Below the pieces are notes generated by a model. It had not been told where the DNA came from. It searched no databases and saw only the letters and a program-made list of their open reading frames with translations. From assembly GCA_018417955.1 (NCBI GenBank), contig JACTVC010000029.1, positions 62,001 to 126,000 on the forward strand: DNA of 64,000 nucleotides, read 5' to 3'. Shown here in pieces: positions 33,588 to 45,600 of the stretch (its first letter is position 1; each line of letters begins with the position of its first letter). Position numbers and translations under genes: made by a program. The DNA comes from Laccaria trichodermophora. Lineage: Eukaryota > Basidiomycota > Agaricomycetes > Agaricales > Hydnangiaceae.

Positions 33588-35048
33588 CTACTTGGGGGGT
33601 TTCTCGTGAACCTGGGCGATGATCGAGTGGATCTTGATGTGCGTGTCGGGTTCGACGTTGTCAGCGAAGGTGATGGCGGCCTTGTTATTGAAAATGAGAA
33701 CATGGGACGACCCTCCAAAGTGGAACATTCCCAGCTCATCGCCGACCTTGACACGCTCCTTATTCTTAACCTTCTGCGATATCTCGCAAGTCGACACCTC
33801 GCACATTCCAAGGCCGACGAAGCAGATTAGGCCAATAAGAGGGTTGTCAGCCTCGATGAAAATGACAGCGCGAGTGGCCGAGAGAGTGAGGAAGGGCTGA
33901 GAGCGGATGAGGCCTCCGCGTGGGTCACCTGGTACGAGGTCCGGATCGCCAATCTCAGCACCATCATCGGGAATGACTGCGTAGTAGGAGCCGTCGAGAA
34001 CATAACCGTCGACGATTTTGCCGTCGACGGGGGCATGCCAGCGATGGAAGTCCTGGGGACTGAGGAATGCCTGGTAGATGGTCCCCTTGACAAAATTCTC
34101 TGCGCGCTTCACGCCGCTGGGTCCCGGATTGGCGTCGAGGATGTTGTATAGGGAGTATGGCTGACCCTTGAGCCAGAATTGATCGTGTAACTTGACCCTA
34201 GTTTCGATACGGAGCACGGTGGACTCGCATGCGCTGTGGATGAGAGTGGCAGCGAGCTTGGGATTGTCTGGAATATAGTAAGGGCGAGCGCCCTTCTGGA
34301 ACTCCCGCACGAAGAACGCATCCCAACTCTCATAGCCAAAGCCCTTGTCAGGGTCATCATTGGGGGAAACGTAGGTCTGAACGAAGCCATTCGGCCCAGG
34401 AGGGATTCGGCCCTGCGAACTGAGTTTCGCCATACCAGCCGGACTGAACCACCCCTTCTCTCCTGTGTTGAGTGATGAGTTGGAACCGCCGTTGGGCTTG
34501 CTGAGGTAAGCTCCCCAGTAGTCCAACAAATTCTTGATTGCCTCATTGAATGCGGGAAGGCGGAAGAGGTCGTAGGCAGCAGCCGTGTTGCTCGGGATGT
34601 CGAGGAGGAGGTAGATGGGAACACCAACGGGTTCGCCAACGGGATTGCCGTTGTCATCCTTGACAACCTCAAACTCGGGGGCCTTGACAATGACGTGGTC
34701 GAGAGCATAAAGCAATTCGTCGAAGTTTTTGATCTAGGCGAAAGATCAGCGCTAAATTCGATGTGGTTGTAGAAAGGAACTTGCCTTGTAAAAGTTGTAC
34801 TCTTTTGCGGCTTGAAGGAAAATATTATCGAACAAATTGCGCATCAACGACGGAGTCTCTCCTCCAGGCCCGGGTTTGTTGATAGCATCTGCGAACGCTT
34901 GAACGGCGGGATTATGCTGGACATACGTTCCGCGTTTTTTACGAGCGGAGTCGGCAAGACGAGTATGGAAGTGGCGATAGACTCTGTCATCGCTTGGGAT
35001 CCATCCACCGTAACGCGTAAACGCGGTAACTTCACGGCTGGGCGCCAT
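33588..35048 (-). CDS. PSD-family decarboxylase (phosphatidylserine decarboxylase-like, PsiD-type), 469 residues
   Basis: Two exons (34785-35048, 33588-34733) join in frame through a 51-nt intron with a GC donor (AAG|GCAAGT). The N-terminal ~190 residues (TRYGGWIPSDDRVYRHFHTR onward, then YESWDAFFVREFQ) match the PSDC-type region that accompanies PSD folds in fungi. The C-terminal PSD domain contains the catalytic-core histidine motif DFHRWHAPVDG, FIEADNPLIGLICFVGLGM, and the self-cleavage site LGMFHFGGSS. Cleavage before the second serine of GSS would make a pyruvoyl enzyme; canonical mitochondrial PSDs have LGST instead. There is no mitochondrial presequence or membrane helix, so it is probably cytosolic. 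The same layout and GSS site occur in the Psilocybe L-tryptophan decarboxylase PsiD, so the substrate may be an aromatic amino acid rather than phosphatidylserine. Substrate is inference. Confidence 0.88.
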
Positions 35049-36595
35049 AGCACTAGACGGAAATATTTGGTCAGAGCTTTCGAGGTAATAGGTGACTGGA
35101 CGCACAGAGATTTGGATGTTTTATAGAGGTCGGTTGCAAAGGATGAAGAGATTATGGGTTGGTACTGGGACAACCCCTACCTTTATAGTAAGGACGGCGT
35201 CCTACTGTCGCCGACGTACTGGACCTGTCATGTGGAGTAGACGATCGGTGTGGAAAAAAGAAAGAAGCTTCTATGCTTCCCTCGCCACCGGTATTATCAT
35301 GGCTCCTTCACCTGAAAGGGATACCGCCCAAGACCGCCCAAGGATGTGCCTCACTTTGGGCTTATTGTTGGAGGTATCCGTATAATCAGTGGAGCAACGT
35401 CGAACCCAGCCAGTGGGATATAAGTTCAAGCTCAAGGTTTGAGAAAAGTGGTTGGTCTTGTGTCCGTCTTGTGTAGTATATCATACCCTTCGTGAGAAGG
35501 TTACCAGTTGGTCGGTTGGGAATGACAGGTTGCTTCTTCGTTATCTTCATATATTCACTGTAATTGGAAACTCAGTAGAGGATAGGTATAGCTATATGTT
35601 TACGGGGTTCCCACTTAATCGCCCAAAACTCCCCGGTTAGGATTTCTTCCTCCATCTCAGAGGTCATGCGCTTCTGTTCATTATCATGATTGCACACCCC
35701 TGGTCGGCGTCGTGTAAGTAAGACAATAACATGGAAGAGAAGCTCCAACCAATGATTGACGTCCTGATAAGACTCGGGCCTGATTGCAGGCATTGAGTAT
35801 CACGAGTCCGATCCTTGTGATCTCATTATTGCCAGCCTAGGCCTGACGAAATCAAGCCTGATAAGATTCCAGTTTGCAAGTTGTTTACAGGCCTGCTCCC
35901 AACCGCTCCTATTCAATATGAGGAATGTTTTGTATCTAAAGCGCCCTTGGTGATTGCCTGCGCTGCTTTGGTGGGGATTGCTCCTGGGGAGAAAAGATGA
36001 ATTAGACTGTGTTGCTGCGCCGAGAGGAAATCCGACGTCGAAGCGGAGCCCGGGGCTCGTGTTTGGATCGCGAGATAACTTTTGAGGGGTTCTGAGTTGT
36101 CAGACTTGGGATATATTGCGATCGTTTACATACAGCTCTGCGGACACTGAAATCGATCGTTAATGGCGACTCGTAAGAGCCCCCAAACCCCCGTCGGACT
36201 GGAGGAGGTAAAGCACAAACTCACCTTGAACCCATATTTCACAGCAGCCTCCTTGCACAACTTGTCAACCTGGATGCTGCACAACTTACATCGCGTCCGT
36301 TTCTAGAGACGTTTTGACGAATGCGAGGATTTCGGTATTGGGGCGGAGATGTCTTTACCCATGGAGCGGATTGACAGTTTTGACATACCGTGGGAAAAAG
36401 AGGCCTTACCGTCGAAGCGAAGTGACCTCGTGGTGACTTCGACTCCACTTCGTGTCAGTTCGAGCTGTCCGAGTAAATTAGAACATGAGGAGAAGAATCA
36501 TCGTGACAATCAACAGAAATTATTATAACCATTGTTATCTTCCCCATCCATTGAGCCGTCCCGTTCTACCCGCCAACCTGGGGTGATGTGCCTTG
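35049..36595. other. Intergenic
   Basis: Promoter of the decarboxylase gene (35049-35250), then AT-rich DNA without convincing coding sequence. Confidence 0.3.
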
Positions 36596-37514
36596 GATGT
36601 GCCTAGCCATGATCAGACTCGTCGGTTCTCACTACCCGACTTCAAGGGAACAGCCGCGCGTTGGACTCCTTTGCCGACGCTTCGCCGACCCATGGATCTT
36701 ATCCTACTACTACCCCGATCCCTCAAGGATCGTCTTTTAATGCCCACAACCTTCCATCAATCTATTACGGAACCTTTGGCCAACAACTTGAAGCCCTTCT
36801 ATACTCTGTTCCTCACCCGTTCCATGATGGCATGCAAGTTCAGCCCAGCTATTCCCGAATCCCACATTAACTAATCTATGGGAGACACTCCGACAATACC
36901 TTGACTACCTTGTTGACCGCTGCATGATGCTCAATCAACCATTCTCAACTTGTTCTCAACACGGCACAAGCTGCTCCTTCTGCCACTCAGAAGGAACGCG
37001 CCGCAACAACTGATGGTGCGGGGACACGCAAGAAATGCAAAAAAGCAGCAAAGGTTCCTGCCATTGCAGATTTATCCAGATCCACCACCTCGCCTCACTG
37101 CGGCGTTTGCCCATCTCCTGTTTCAAGGCCCCACCTTCAGATTCATCCTTAGCTCTTCCTCATGAACCAATTTCTGTGCCTCAGACATCTGGTAAGTACG
37201 TCTAGATTATAGAGGCTCTACACGCCAGCAAGTTGCAAGTTGTAACCGCCTCCCATTCTCACCCCTTAGTAAAGCCAACATCAAAAGCTCCTCGCCATGC
37301 CAGAACTGACGTTCAGCTAATCCTCGTGTGTACCTTCGGCTCGCAGCATGTGTGCTGGCCGCAGAGGCGGGCCCGAGGCGCGACATTCAAGGGCAAGACG
37401 GCCGTGGGGTTTAATGTGGTTGCGCTGACGAGGAAAGATGTTTGGTTGACGATGGTTGCTTTGGAGGGGTGTGGGTGCGGAGAGGAGGCCAAGGCAAGAT
37501 CAAGGGTGGTGTGA
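36596..37514 (+). pseudogene. Degenerate coding region of unknown family
   Basis: Several plus-strand frames look coding but are broken by frame changes: FADASPTHGSYPTTTPIPQG (36661-36870), then a Lys-rich stretch TRKKCKKAAKVPAIADLSRS with CGVCPSP near 37100, and VCTFGSQHVCWPQRRARGAT at 37330. One GTAAGT donor follows at 37192. I cannot join them into one open protein. Either a decayed gene or one with introns I did not resolve. No known domain. Confidence 0.25.
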
Positions 37515-37873
37515 AAACTTTTCTATATATGCAGTGTTAGAATAGTATTATGTTGATACCAGTGAATTTGCGTGGAGATCAAGTGGAGATGCGACGAGTG
37601 TTACGGTCCGACAAGCGACCGACGGTTGCAAGCGTCGCCGGTCCGCCTGTCAAGCTCAAGTCTGAGCGCCCCTCCAGTCGGACATACTAATGGGCCAAAT
37701 ACCACAAGTAAAATTATACAGGAACAGGACTCGAAAAAAATTTGAGAGGTGGTAAGAAAAAAAATGCAGTGGAGAGTGGCAAGAGGGAAGATACAACTGG
37801 AATGTGGTACCAGACCGAAAGAGTAGACCAATAGTAACAGTTTGAAGAAGAAAATCGCTATCATGGTGGCTGT

Positions 37874-39163
37874 TCATGATGCACCTGCTCGTGCTTCAAA
37901 TTTACCAACAAGGGACGCTCCATACCCTGCCGTTCGACGGCTTTTCCGCCCCGGGATCAACCACTCTTCAGGCCCTGCGACGCCATATCCCCTCGCCAAT
38001 GCTGTCATAAGCAGCACAATAATCGAGAATATTTCTGACGCTACCGTTGCAACCTGAGCACCCATAATCTGCAGTCCAATGCTCAGCAATAAGCAAGTAC
38101 TCCACCACCCAATCCCGAAATACCAATTCCGGGACCTAACTACCCCAATCTCCCACCTGCATATCCTGTCAACAACAAAAAATGGGAGGGAGCAAGACCC
38201 ATGGTCAGGAATGTAATGAGAGCCGTGAATTGACCCAAACTGGATCTCGACCAGGCCTTCCTTCGATACTTTGGTCTTGAGCTCCGCTAATCTATTGAGG
38301 ATGTAAGGTGGCAATTCATCGTCGGAGAGTGTAATATTCTTGACGCGAGGGTTTCCACCTAGCATTAGAAGACCAATAGCGCCGACTGCCCATAGGAGCA
38401 ATGAGGCAGCCTGAGCCACATATGGTATGAGTTTACCGAAGAGGTTGTCCCGAAAGATGCTGTAAACGGTAGCAATCGCGATTCCCATTACAATGACGTT
38501 GGCAATGGTGAGGATGATTAGTAGACGTCCAAAGATGACGCCTAACCTGGGACTGAGCTGAAAGTCATTCTCCATAATTTCATCCAAATGTACTAAGCTG
38601 TTGGGTTTCATCAAGCCAGCCGCAACGAGCAGAATGCTTCTGAACTGCATGCGGGCCTGGACATCGATGGTGTATGATGTCTCCTTCTCTGGTAAAAGGA
38701 GAGAGCAGATGAACGCCTGTCCACCTCGACTTCCGTCGATCAATTTGGTTGGCCGGCGTACGTGTGATGTACCAACATCCTTCCATCCACTCGCATTTTC
38801 CGCAGCTTCGGTCGGTGATGTCCATGCGGGGGAGTCCCACTTTTCGAGTCGGTTTCTAATGGAGCACGAAAAATAGGCATATCTAGACGGCTTCGAGCAC
38901 GTTACGCCGAACATACTGGATATGGGGTCGTTGCCCCATTGAACCGCGCGCTGCATAACCTGCCAACCTCCTCGGGGTTGAAGGCCTATATAGACGCACC
39001 CTTTCGTAGAGCAATTCCACCACTGCGGTTCGGTACTTGCGAGTCCGGAATCACTGACTATCATAGCGATGAGGTCGACGCCTCCTGGAGTTAGACCGCC
39101 ACGCCACGCGCCTGCCGCAGCTCCATTTCCTCTGCGAACTGCAGCAACAATATCCGAAGGCAA
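37874..39163 (-). CDS. Polytopic membrane protein, 5' end apparently lost
   Basis: A single open exon of 429 codons. Residues about 205-285 and 345-395 include hydrophobic segments such as LLIILTIANVIVMGIAIATV, SLLLWAVGAIGLLMLGG and TCLLLSIGLQIMGAQVATVA, so four to six membrane helices. The N-terminal half is soluble with several cysteines and tryptophans (QWWNCSTKGCVYIGL). There is no ATG at the start of the open frame: the frame runs right up to the dispersed repeat carrying GTCTGAGGCTACAC (39160-39260). The first internal ATG is at MIVSDSGL, about 33 codons in. Either an upstream exon is spliced on at the TGCAG acceptor near 39140, or the repeat has replaced the native 5' end. Family not recognised. 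Confidence 0.5.
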   Translation of the reverse strand: MPSDIVAAVRRGNGAAAGAWRGGLTPGGVDLIAMIVSDSGLASTEPQWWNCSTKGCVYIGLQPRGGWQVMQRAVQWGNDPISSMFGVTCSKPSRYAYFSCSIRNRLEKWDSPAWTSPTEAAENASGWKDVGTSHVRRPTKLIDGSRGGQAFICSLLLPEKETSYTIDVQARMQFRSILLVAAGLMKPNSLVHLDEIMENDFQLSPRLGVIFGRLLIILTIANVIVMGIAIATVYSIFRDNLFGKLIPYVAQAASLLLWAVGAIGLLMLGGNPRVKNITLSDDELPPYILNRLAELKTKVSKEGLVEIQFGSIHGSHYIPDHGSCSLPFFVVDRICRWEIGVVRSRNWYFGIGWWSTCLLLSIGLQIMGAQVATVASEIFSIIVLLMTALARGYGVAGPEEWLIPGRKSRRTAGYGASLVGKFEARAGAS

Positions 39164-39263
39164 GTCTGAGGCTACACATTAAAAGCGGAAAAAATTAATG
39201 CACAGAGGGGACACACCTGTCGGTATGGGAGGCATAAGGGTTGTTGTCGCTTGAGCACTGGCA

Positions 39264-40521
39264 GATTACCTTGATAAACGAAATACAAGCTTGTTTGCTT
39301 AATTCAAAATACGCAGTCTTCCTTGCACAACACCGCAAAGCACTGTCCCATTTTTTATGCTTCTTTTTGGCGCTCGTGTTCGTGGTCTCGGTTTACTTAG
39401 GCCTGGTGCTGCGTGCCTTCCTTGTACAATTCTTCTCATCGTTCGCATGCCAAGTTTTTCACCCTGTCATCCAGACCAAATCCAGTCCTGAACACGAACG
39501 TGCGTGAGTGCTTTGCATTTGACAGCACAACATCTTACGAAAACTTGTTTGTATGAAGGCTAGAGGTGGTAATATTGTCGGAAGTAAGGCGCTGTTGAGG
39601 CCAACTTGAGGCGCTGCGTACCCTAGCAACGTCAGGTACGAACAGGATTGGTGAGACTTGAACTTTTGAAGACAGGTTCCTGGGTTTCGGGTGCCAAGCC
39701 TTAGTCTTCCGGACAATTCCAGCTGCAGTGTGAGATCACGATCGGTCTATGTGGACGGGAGAAAAAGGGAGATAACAGTACATGAAGAGGAGCAAAAAGG
39801 TAAAATAAGAGGATGTGAGAATACCATGCGACCACATAAATCTTCATCTTCGAGTGTCACTGTCCAATCTACGCCCAGCGACGGCACTTCCACCACGCTT
39901 ATCCGCCTACATTGTTGCTGGAGCCAGTAGCAGCTAGTAGCAGGACATTCACAAAAAGAGACCGGCCCCTCAATGTGTCGGGATAAAGGGCCGCGGGATA
40001 AGGCACTGGGACTTTAGACACCTGAGAGACACAGATTACTGGAGAAGCGTTAGATAAGGTCAGCTACCATCATCAAATAAACGTACCCAAGTTTCTCCGC
40101 CAGGCCGCTACAGAAGCGAACGCCGAACGATGGTACAGACTCCAGAGTAAATTTGTTTCCTAGCTGTTGGCGCTAAGTCGGACACACCCATCGTCTTCTG
40201 TCAAGAGAACTTAGCAAGCCAGAGCCACTCAGCGGCCAAAGAAAGTTGTGAGAGAGGCCTTCTGCCAGTGTGATAGAACAACGCACCAGAAGCGTGTTCA
40301 AGTTCTTCCCAAGTGATAAAATGCGCACGTGCCCAGAAAAGTAGGTCACGTGTAGAAGCGACTTGAAACTTACATAAAGGTACTTGCTGCTCTAAAGTCT
40401 ACGCGATGAATGCGTTTCACTAATGCTTTAGATGCTATTCTTCAAATCCTTCGGCACACTCAGTCTATTCGTACGCAATCCTTAGAACAAGGCCTTAATT
40501 CCGTCCGTCCAAAGAACCCAA
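39264..40521. other. Intergenic, F-box gene promoter
   Basis: No gene supported. CACGTG-type E-boxes occur near 40325-40350 and an ATG at 40408 opens only a short frame out of phase with the F-box protein. Confidence 0.35.
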
Positions 40522-42357
40522 ATGGTACCGACAGATGCAAGGACAGATGGAATGGATACCAGTCCATATGCACATTACCTCGACACAAACTATGTTCCAA
40601 CCTACACCGAAGTAGATCACATCAAAAAGTTACTCAGCGAACCATTAGCCCAACTAGCCGACCTAGACAAGGAAATTCTATGCATGCAAGCAACCTTAAA
40701 GAACCTCATCGGAAAACATGGAGCTCTAAATGACAAAATCAAAGCCCACCACGCCCTCATCTCTCCCGTTCGTCGACTCCCACCAGATGTACTGGGCGAA
40801 ATCTTCTTCCACTGTCTCCCCAAACATCGGAATCCAGCCATGAGCGCTAAAGAAGCGCCAGTGCTCCTCAGTCGCGTTTGTAGCTCCTGGAGGTCCATCG
40901 TATTGTCCACACCACGCTTATGGGCCCGCATCCACATCCCCACTCCCAACGCCGTCTTTACCCGCCCGCGCACCCCACAAGATCATGAGCAGCTTGATCC
41001 GGGGTTTGTAGAAAAGATAATCCACCGGTCCAAAGCAGCGGAAGAATGGATAGAAAAGTCGGGTGCTTGTCCTCTATCCATATCCATCCATATGCCAAGT
41101 TACGTGGACACCAGGAGCCGTGTTGCTGGGTGGGCGTTTGAAAGAGTAACCGAACAACTGATATCCTCATGCCATCGATGGGAGTCTTTGACAGTAAGAG
41201 CCATGGACCCCGCTTTCACACATCTAAAGAACATACCCGCGGAAGATTTGCCGTTATTGGAATCAATCAGCCTCGTACGGCTCCATTCCGGATGGCCTCC
41301 ACACCCCTCATCAGCACCTCCCAAACCATGGTCTACGTGTGGTTTGCTAGCCGCACCCCACCTCCGCTCCCTCTCTCTGTCATTCGCATATGAGAATTTC
41401 GCAAATTTACCCGTAAAGTGGGCACAGCTCACCAAACTGGAACTCGACACCGAAGGATACGTGCACGGGCCAATCAGTCAAGGCATCTCTTACCAAGACG
41501 CCAAAATGGTGCTCACCCAGTGCCCAATGCTCGTAACATGCGCTCTAAGACTATCCCACCCGGAACCCCTACACGAAATGGTCAAATTCGACGTTCGCTT
41601 GCCACGGTTACGCAACCTACTGCTCAGCGTGTCCTATGCGGCTTTCGGACACATATTCAACTATATCGAACTCCCCCAGTTGCATAACGTGGAATTCAAG
41701 CAGCCATTCATCAGAACAGGTTTATCACCCGAACTATCTGTATTACTCTCCGTCCCCGTCGACATCCTGTCTCAAAATGGAGGAACGATCCGATCCCTAA
41801 GCCTCGATTTATACTCAATGAAAAAAGAAGATCTCATTATATGTCTCCAATCCTCCCCAAACGTAACCCACCTCCGCCTCTCAGCGGCACTCGCAGCACC
41901 CTTCGCACTCGTCGAGACACAATCAGGATCAGACCTTGGACCAGTGATGAACGATGCGATCCTCCAGCTCCTCACTCCCTCATCAGAACATCCATCCGGG
42001 CCGTTGTGTCCACTGTTGGAAGACTTCGAATGTAAAGGCGGTAACCTCTCCGACGACGCCCTACTCATTTTCCTGCTCAAACGATGTGAACACGCACGAA
42101 AGGGCGACGGCACTGGCCCCCTTCTAAAGCGTGTTTCGGTGTACCTAGACCGAACGCAGCCTGACGACTTGGATGTGGGTGGACTGAAGCGGATTGATGA
42201 AGTTCGACAGGAAGGTGTTCAGGTGGATTTGAGATATCGGAAAACGACCATCAGAACGCCGTTTTCACCTTGGATTGGCTTGGAGCTTTCGGAAGAGGAA
42301 CAGATGAATGTGATGGGCGTTGAATTGCAGTTACCAGCTTTCCCATTTCCATTCTGA
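40522..42357 (+). CDS. F-box protein, 611 residues
   Basis: Single exon. Residues about 30-75 form a coiled-coil-like helix (LAQLADLDKEILCMQATLKN), typical of the large agaricomycete F-box family. Next is the F-box, RRLPPDVLGEIFFHCLPKHR, then VLLSRVCSSWRSIVLSTPRL ending in W. The remaining ~480 residues have irregular leucine-rich segments (PLLESISLVRL, TKLELDTEGYV, IRSLSLDLYSM, NVTHLRLSAAL), as in substrate-receptor F-box proteins with LRR-like repeats. Expected role: substrate adaptor of an SCF ubiquitin ligase, binding Skp1 through the F-box. These genes are expanded and fast-evolving in mushrooms, so the target cannot be predicted. No sign of degeneration. Confidence 0.88.
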   Translation: MVPTDARTDGMDTSPYAHYLDTNYVPTYTEVDHIKKLLSEPLAQLADLDKEILCMQATLKNLIGKHGALNDKIKAHHALISPVRRLPPDVLGEIFFHCLPKHRNPAMSAKEAPVLLSRVCSSWRSIVLSTPRLWARIHIPTPNAVFTRPRTPQDHEQLDPGFVEKIIHRSKAAEEWIEKSGACPLSISIHMPSYVDTRSRVAGWAFERVTEQLISSCHRWESLTVRAMDPAFTHLKNIPAEDLPLLESISLVRLHSGWPPHPSSAPPKPWSTCGLLAAPHLRSLSLSFAYENFANLPVKWAQLTKLELDTEGYVHGPISQGISYQDAKMVLTQCPMLVTCALRLSHPEPLHEMVKFDVRLPRLRNLLLSVSYAAFGHIFNYIELPQLHNVEFKQPFIRTGLSPELSVLLSVPVDILSQNGGTIRSLSLDLYSMKKEDLIICLQSSPNVTHLRLSAALAAPFALVETQSGSDLGPVMNDAILQLLTPSSEHPSGPLCPLLEDFECKGGNLSDDALLIFLLKRCEHARKGDGTGPLLKRVSVYLDRTQPDDLDVGGLKRIDEVRQEGVQVDLRYRKTTIRTPFSPWIGLELSEEEQMNVMGVELQLPAFPFPF

Positions 42358-42636
42358 TGTATATAGGTGTGTAATGAAATTATTGTCATGATCATTGATT
42401 GTCGAAGGATCCAAGATCCAACTATGAGATAAAACCTGCTTATACTTGTCCTCTAGAGTAAAAGAAGTCCGCACTTGCTTACAGATGATATATAAAGTCC
42501 GTGCATGGTAGGTAAACTGTGAATGCAAAGCGTATAGCAATAAGGAAAGAAGGTGATGTCCAAGAATGCGATGAGGGGAGGCATAATGGAAGTACTGAAT
42601 GAATTATGCGAGGGGCGATTAAGGAGCGTGTGGGAT

Positions 42637-45600
42637 CTATGATTCTGAAAGGATCTTGTCGATGGATTGATTCAAGAAGTCTTTTCGCGAGGTGAGGTCA
42701 GCCTTGGGGAACTTGCCCGCGATAGCTTCTCGCGCCGTTCTACAAAAACATTATCAGTAGAAATTCCAGCTAAAGACCTCCGAATGACTTACTTTTTGGT
42801 AACCGTCATCAAATCCTGAGTGCTCAAATAGTTTCTCAGAGCCATGAACAGTTCATCATCAGAAGGATTGGGGTTCATACTGGGGCCTGCGAAGGGGTTG
42901 GCAGTAGTAGCCATGGAGAACGTCGACATGGGCCGCGTGTCACCGCCAATCGGTGGAATCGATGGAGGAACACCACCAAACCCACCAGATTGCGAACCTC
43001 CAAACCCAGCGCCTCCGAACGCGTTCATACCAGGCATAAACGTATTTCGTGGAACCATGGCAGGAGGTACCATACCGTACATGCTGCCAGTGTTCTGGTA
43101 CCCCATAGGCGGCATACCCATCGGCATGTGCCCGTAATCCGATCCAGCAGCGGAACCTGGGCCCCCACCAAACGGCATCATCGGAAGTTGGGGAGGGGCG
43201 AATTGGGACATGGGCGGCTGATGACCATGATGCGATGAAATGTTGCTATGCGACAGCTGACTTCCACCAAGACGAAGATTGGGATTGGAATTGTTGTTGT
43301 ATGTCATGTTGGTATCACGGTAGTAGTCTCCCGCTTGTGAAGCTTGTTGATAAGGGAGGGGAGAGGCATTTTGAGATCGCGGAGCATGCGAACGAGAGCG
43401 AGACTTGCTATCGTATCCTGTGTCGTCGGAGTGCCGACTGGCAGTGTCCCAAGCCTCAGCCTCATATTCTAAAAGTGCGTTAATCAATGTCGAGGCCGGA
43501 CAAGGAGATAAAGGGAAGGACGCACCACTGAACTTCTTGAGGGGAATCATGGAATCGTCAAACTTCTCTTCATCGTTCATGAGCACCTTCTTTTCCTTGC
43601 CTTCACCAACGACCAAACGAGTGTTACCCCAACTGAACTCGTCCATACACCAGAAAGAGTAGACGGGCAAGAAGAAGCTGTACACCGGGTATCTTTTAAA
43701 AGGTACACCGTCAGTTTCAGAGCCTCAAATACGAAGGGTGTACTCACGAAAGGAGGTAAACGATCATCCAACCCACAAGCATAAACTCTCGCTTGATGAT
43801 GAAGACCAACGCCTGCATGACACGTCAGCATCCATCCACACTCATGAAAAGGAACAAAGAGACGTGCCTGTAAGCCGTAAGTGACACCCAGCATGATGAG
43901 GGCAATCTGAGGAAGAGCAGAAGCTCCGATTGCTACAACTACGATCAAGTAGATCAACTAGAGAGGGGGTTCAATCTAAGGCTAGAAAAATGGGGAAGCA
44001 CGTACATAAACAACGGTAGCCGGCAAGATCTTTGAAGAAGATACATCAACATCGGCACAGGTCATGAAGGAGAAATAACGTACAAGAGTACCCAAAAGGT
44101 CAATAAAGACAAAGAAGCGCATGGAGAAACAGCAGAAACCAATCAACTCGGGGAGAATCACCAATTCACAAAGATTATGAACAGTCGAATTGATCCACCG
44201 ACGGCGCTGAGAGAAAAGAATACGCCAAGACTCGGGCGCCACAGTGTGCGCGACCGCATCAGGGCAAAACTTGGTTTTAAATGTCGGGAAATGCTTCATA
44301 AGGAGAGTGGTCAAGAATCGATCTTCTCCGAGAGAGAACAGATTCTTCTTGTGCAGGGTATCAACGTTAGGTTCGGAATACTCTTCGATGATCCGATTGG
44401 AGATGATGATCGGACGACCTTTGTCTGCGGTACGAATGCGGTAGAGGGAGAAACAACCTGGCAAACAAGTGACGGAGCCGAACAAGCTCTCGAAGGCTTT
44501 TGACAGGTGGTGGGAGATGTAGTACTCGTAGACCTGGATCATCGTCCACCAGGACGTCTGTTCGTTTTCGAGCTTGGTCTCCCCACAAATACCGATGATG
44601 GCAGAATCATCTGCACTTGAGGCTACCAGACGATTGAGGGAGTCAGGAGTTACAGTCTAAGATATTGTCAGTCCGTGCTCAGCCAGACGGAAATGAGCTT
44701 ACCGTGTCCGCATCCACAGTAAAGATGTACTCATAGAACGCAGGATCGATACCAATAACATTCCTCATCTGATGATAGATCTCAAGCTCCAAAGGCGACA
44801 TGGCCGCATCAAAGTGCACTCTGTTCAGATAGTGCAGCAAGAGAATTTGACTGTCTCGCTTTCCACGATTGCCAGGCTTTGAGCGCTCAGTGGGCTTGCC
44901 CACCTTGACCACCACCATGTACCTATACCATCACAACCATGAGAAAGTTTAACAAAAAAAGGTCAAAGACTGGACTCACGGAACGACATGCCCCTCAAAC
45001 TCATACAACCCAGAGTAAATCTTTCCATAATTCAACGCCTTCGATCCTTCCCCAACAGACTTGAACAACAACGGTTCAGGATCCAGCTGTGGGTCAACCC
45101 CAAGGATATCCAAAACAATTCGAGGCGTCGTCCTGTCATTCCCACTTCCGATAATATTGCCATCGCAGATGATGAATATGAGCTTCCTCTTATCGTCATA
45201 GTTCAACGCAGCCAGCGAATCGACAGTCCGACGAAGTGAGTCTTCGCCTTCGGTATAACAAGGCACTTGACAGATAACGAACTTGTCCTGCAACTCTGGC
45301 TGGCGCTTACTTCCCAACTGAAGGGCAGCCAAGACTAGAATAACCAACATCAGAAAACGTTCAAATGTACGAATGAATGGGTGGACTCACATTTCAAAAC
45401 CATAGACGTCATAAGAACAACCGAAGCAGCAATCAAAAAGTAATTCTGGACTTGACACCTCGCGCTCTTCCTAAAATCCACCTCTCCAGCCAAAAACGCG
45501 TTATTCAAGCACACCATATGGAGTTGCCGGTTCGCAGCCGTCATAGAGTTCAACACGACATTGAGAGGCTTCGTGATATCTTGCCCAGACTGTTGCCTGA

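Noticed and set aside
33588..35048. Psilocybin-type biosynthetic cluster
   Set aside because: Only the decarboxylase is present; neighbours are a metallophosphoesterase, a membrane protein and an F-box gene.
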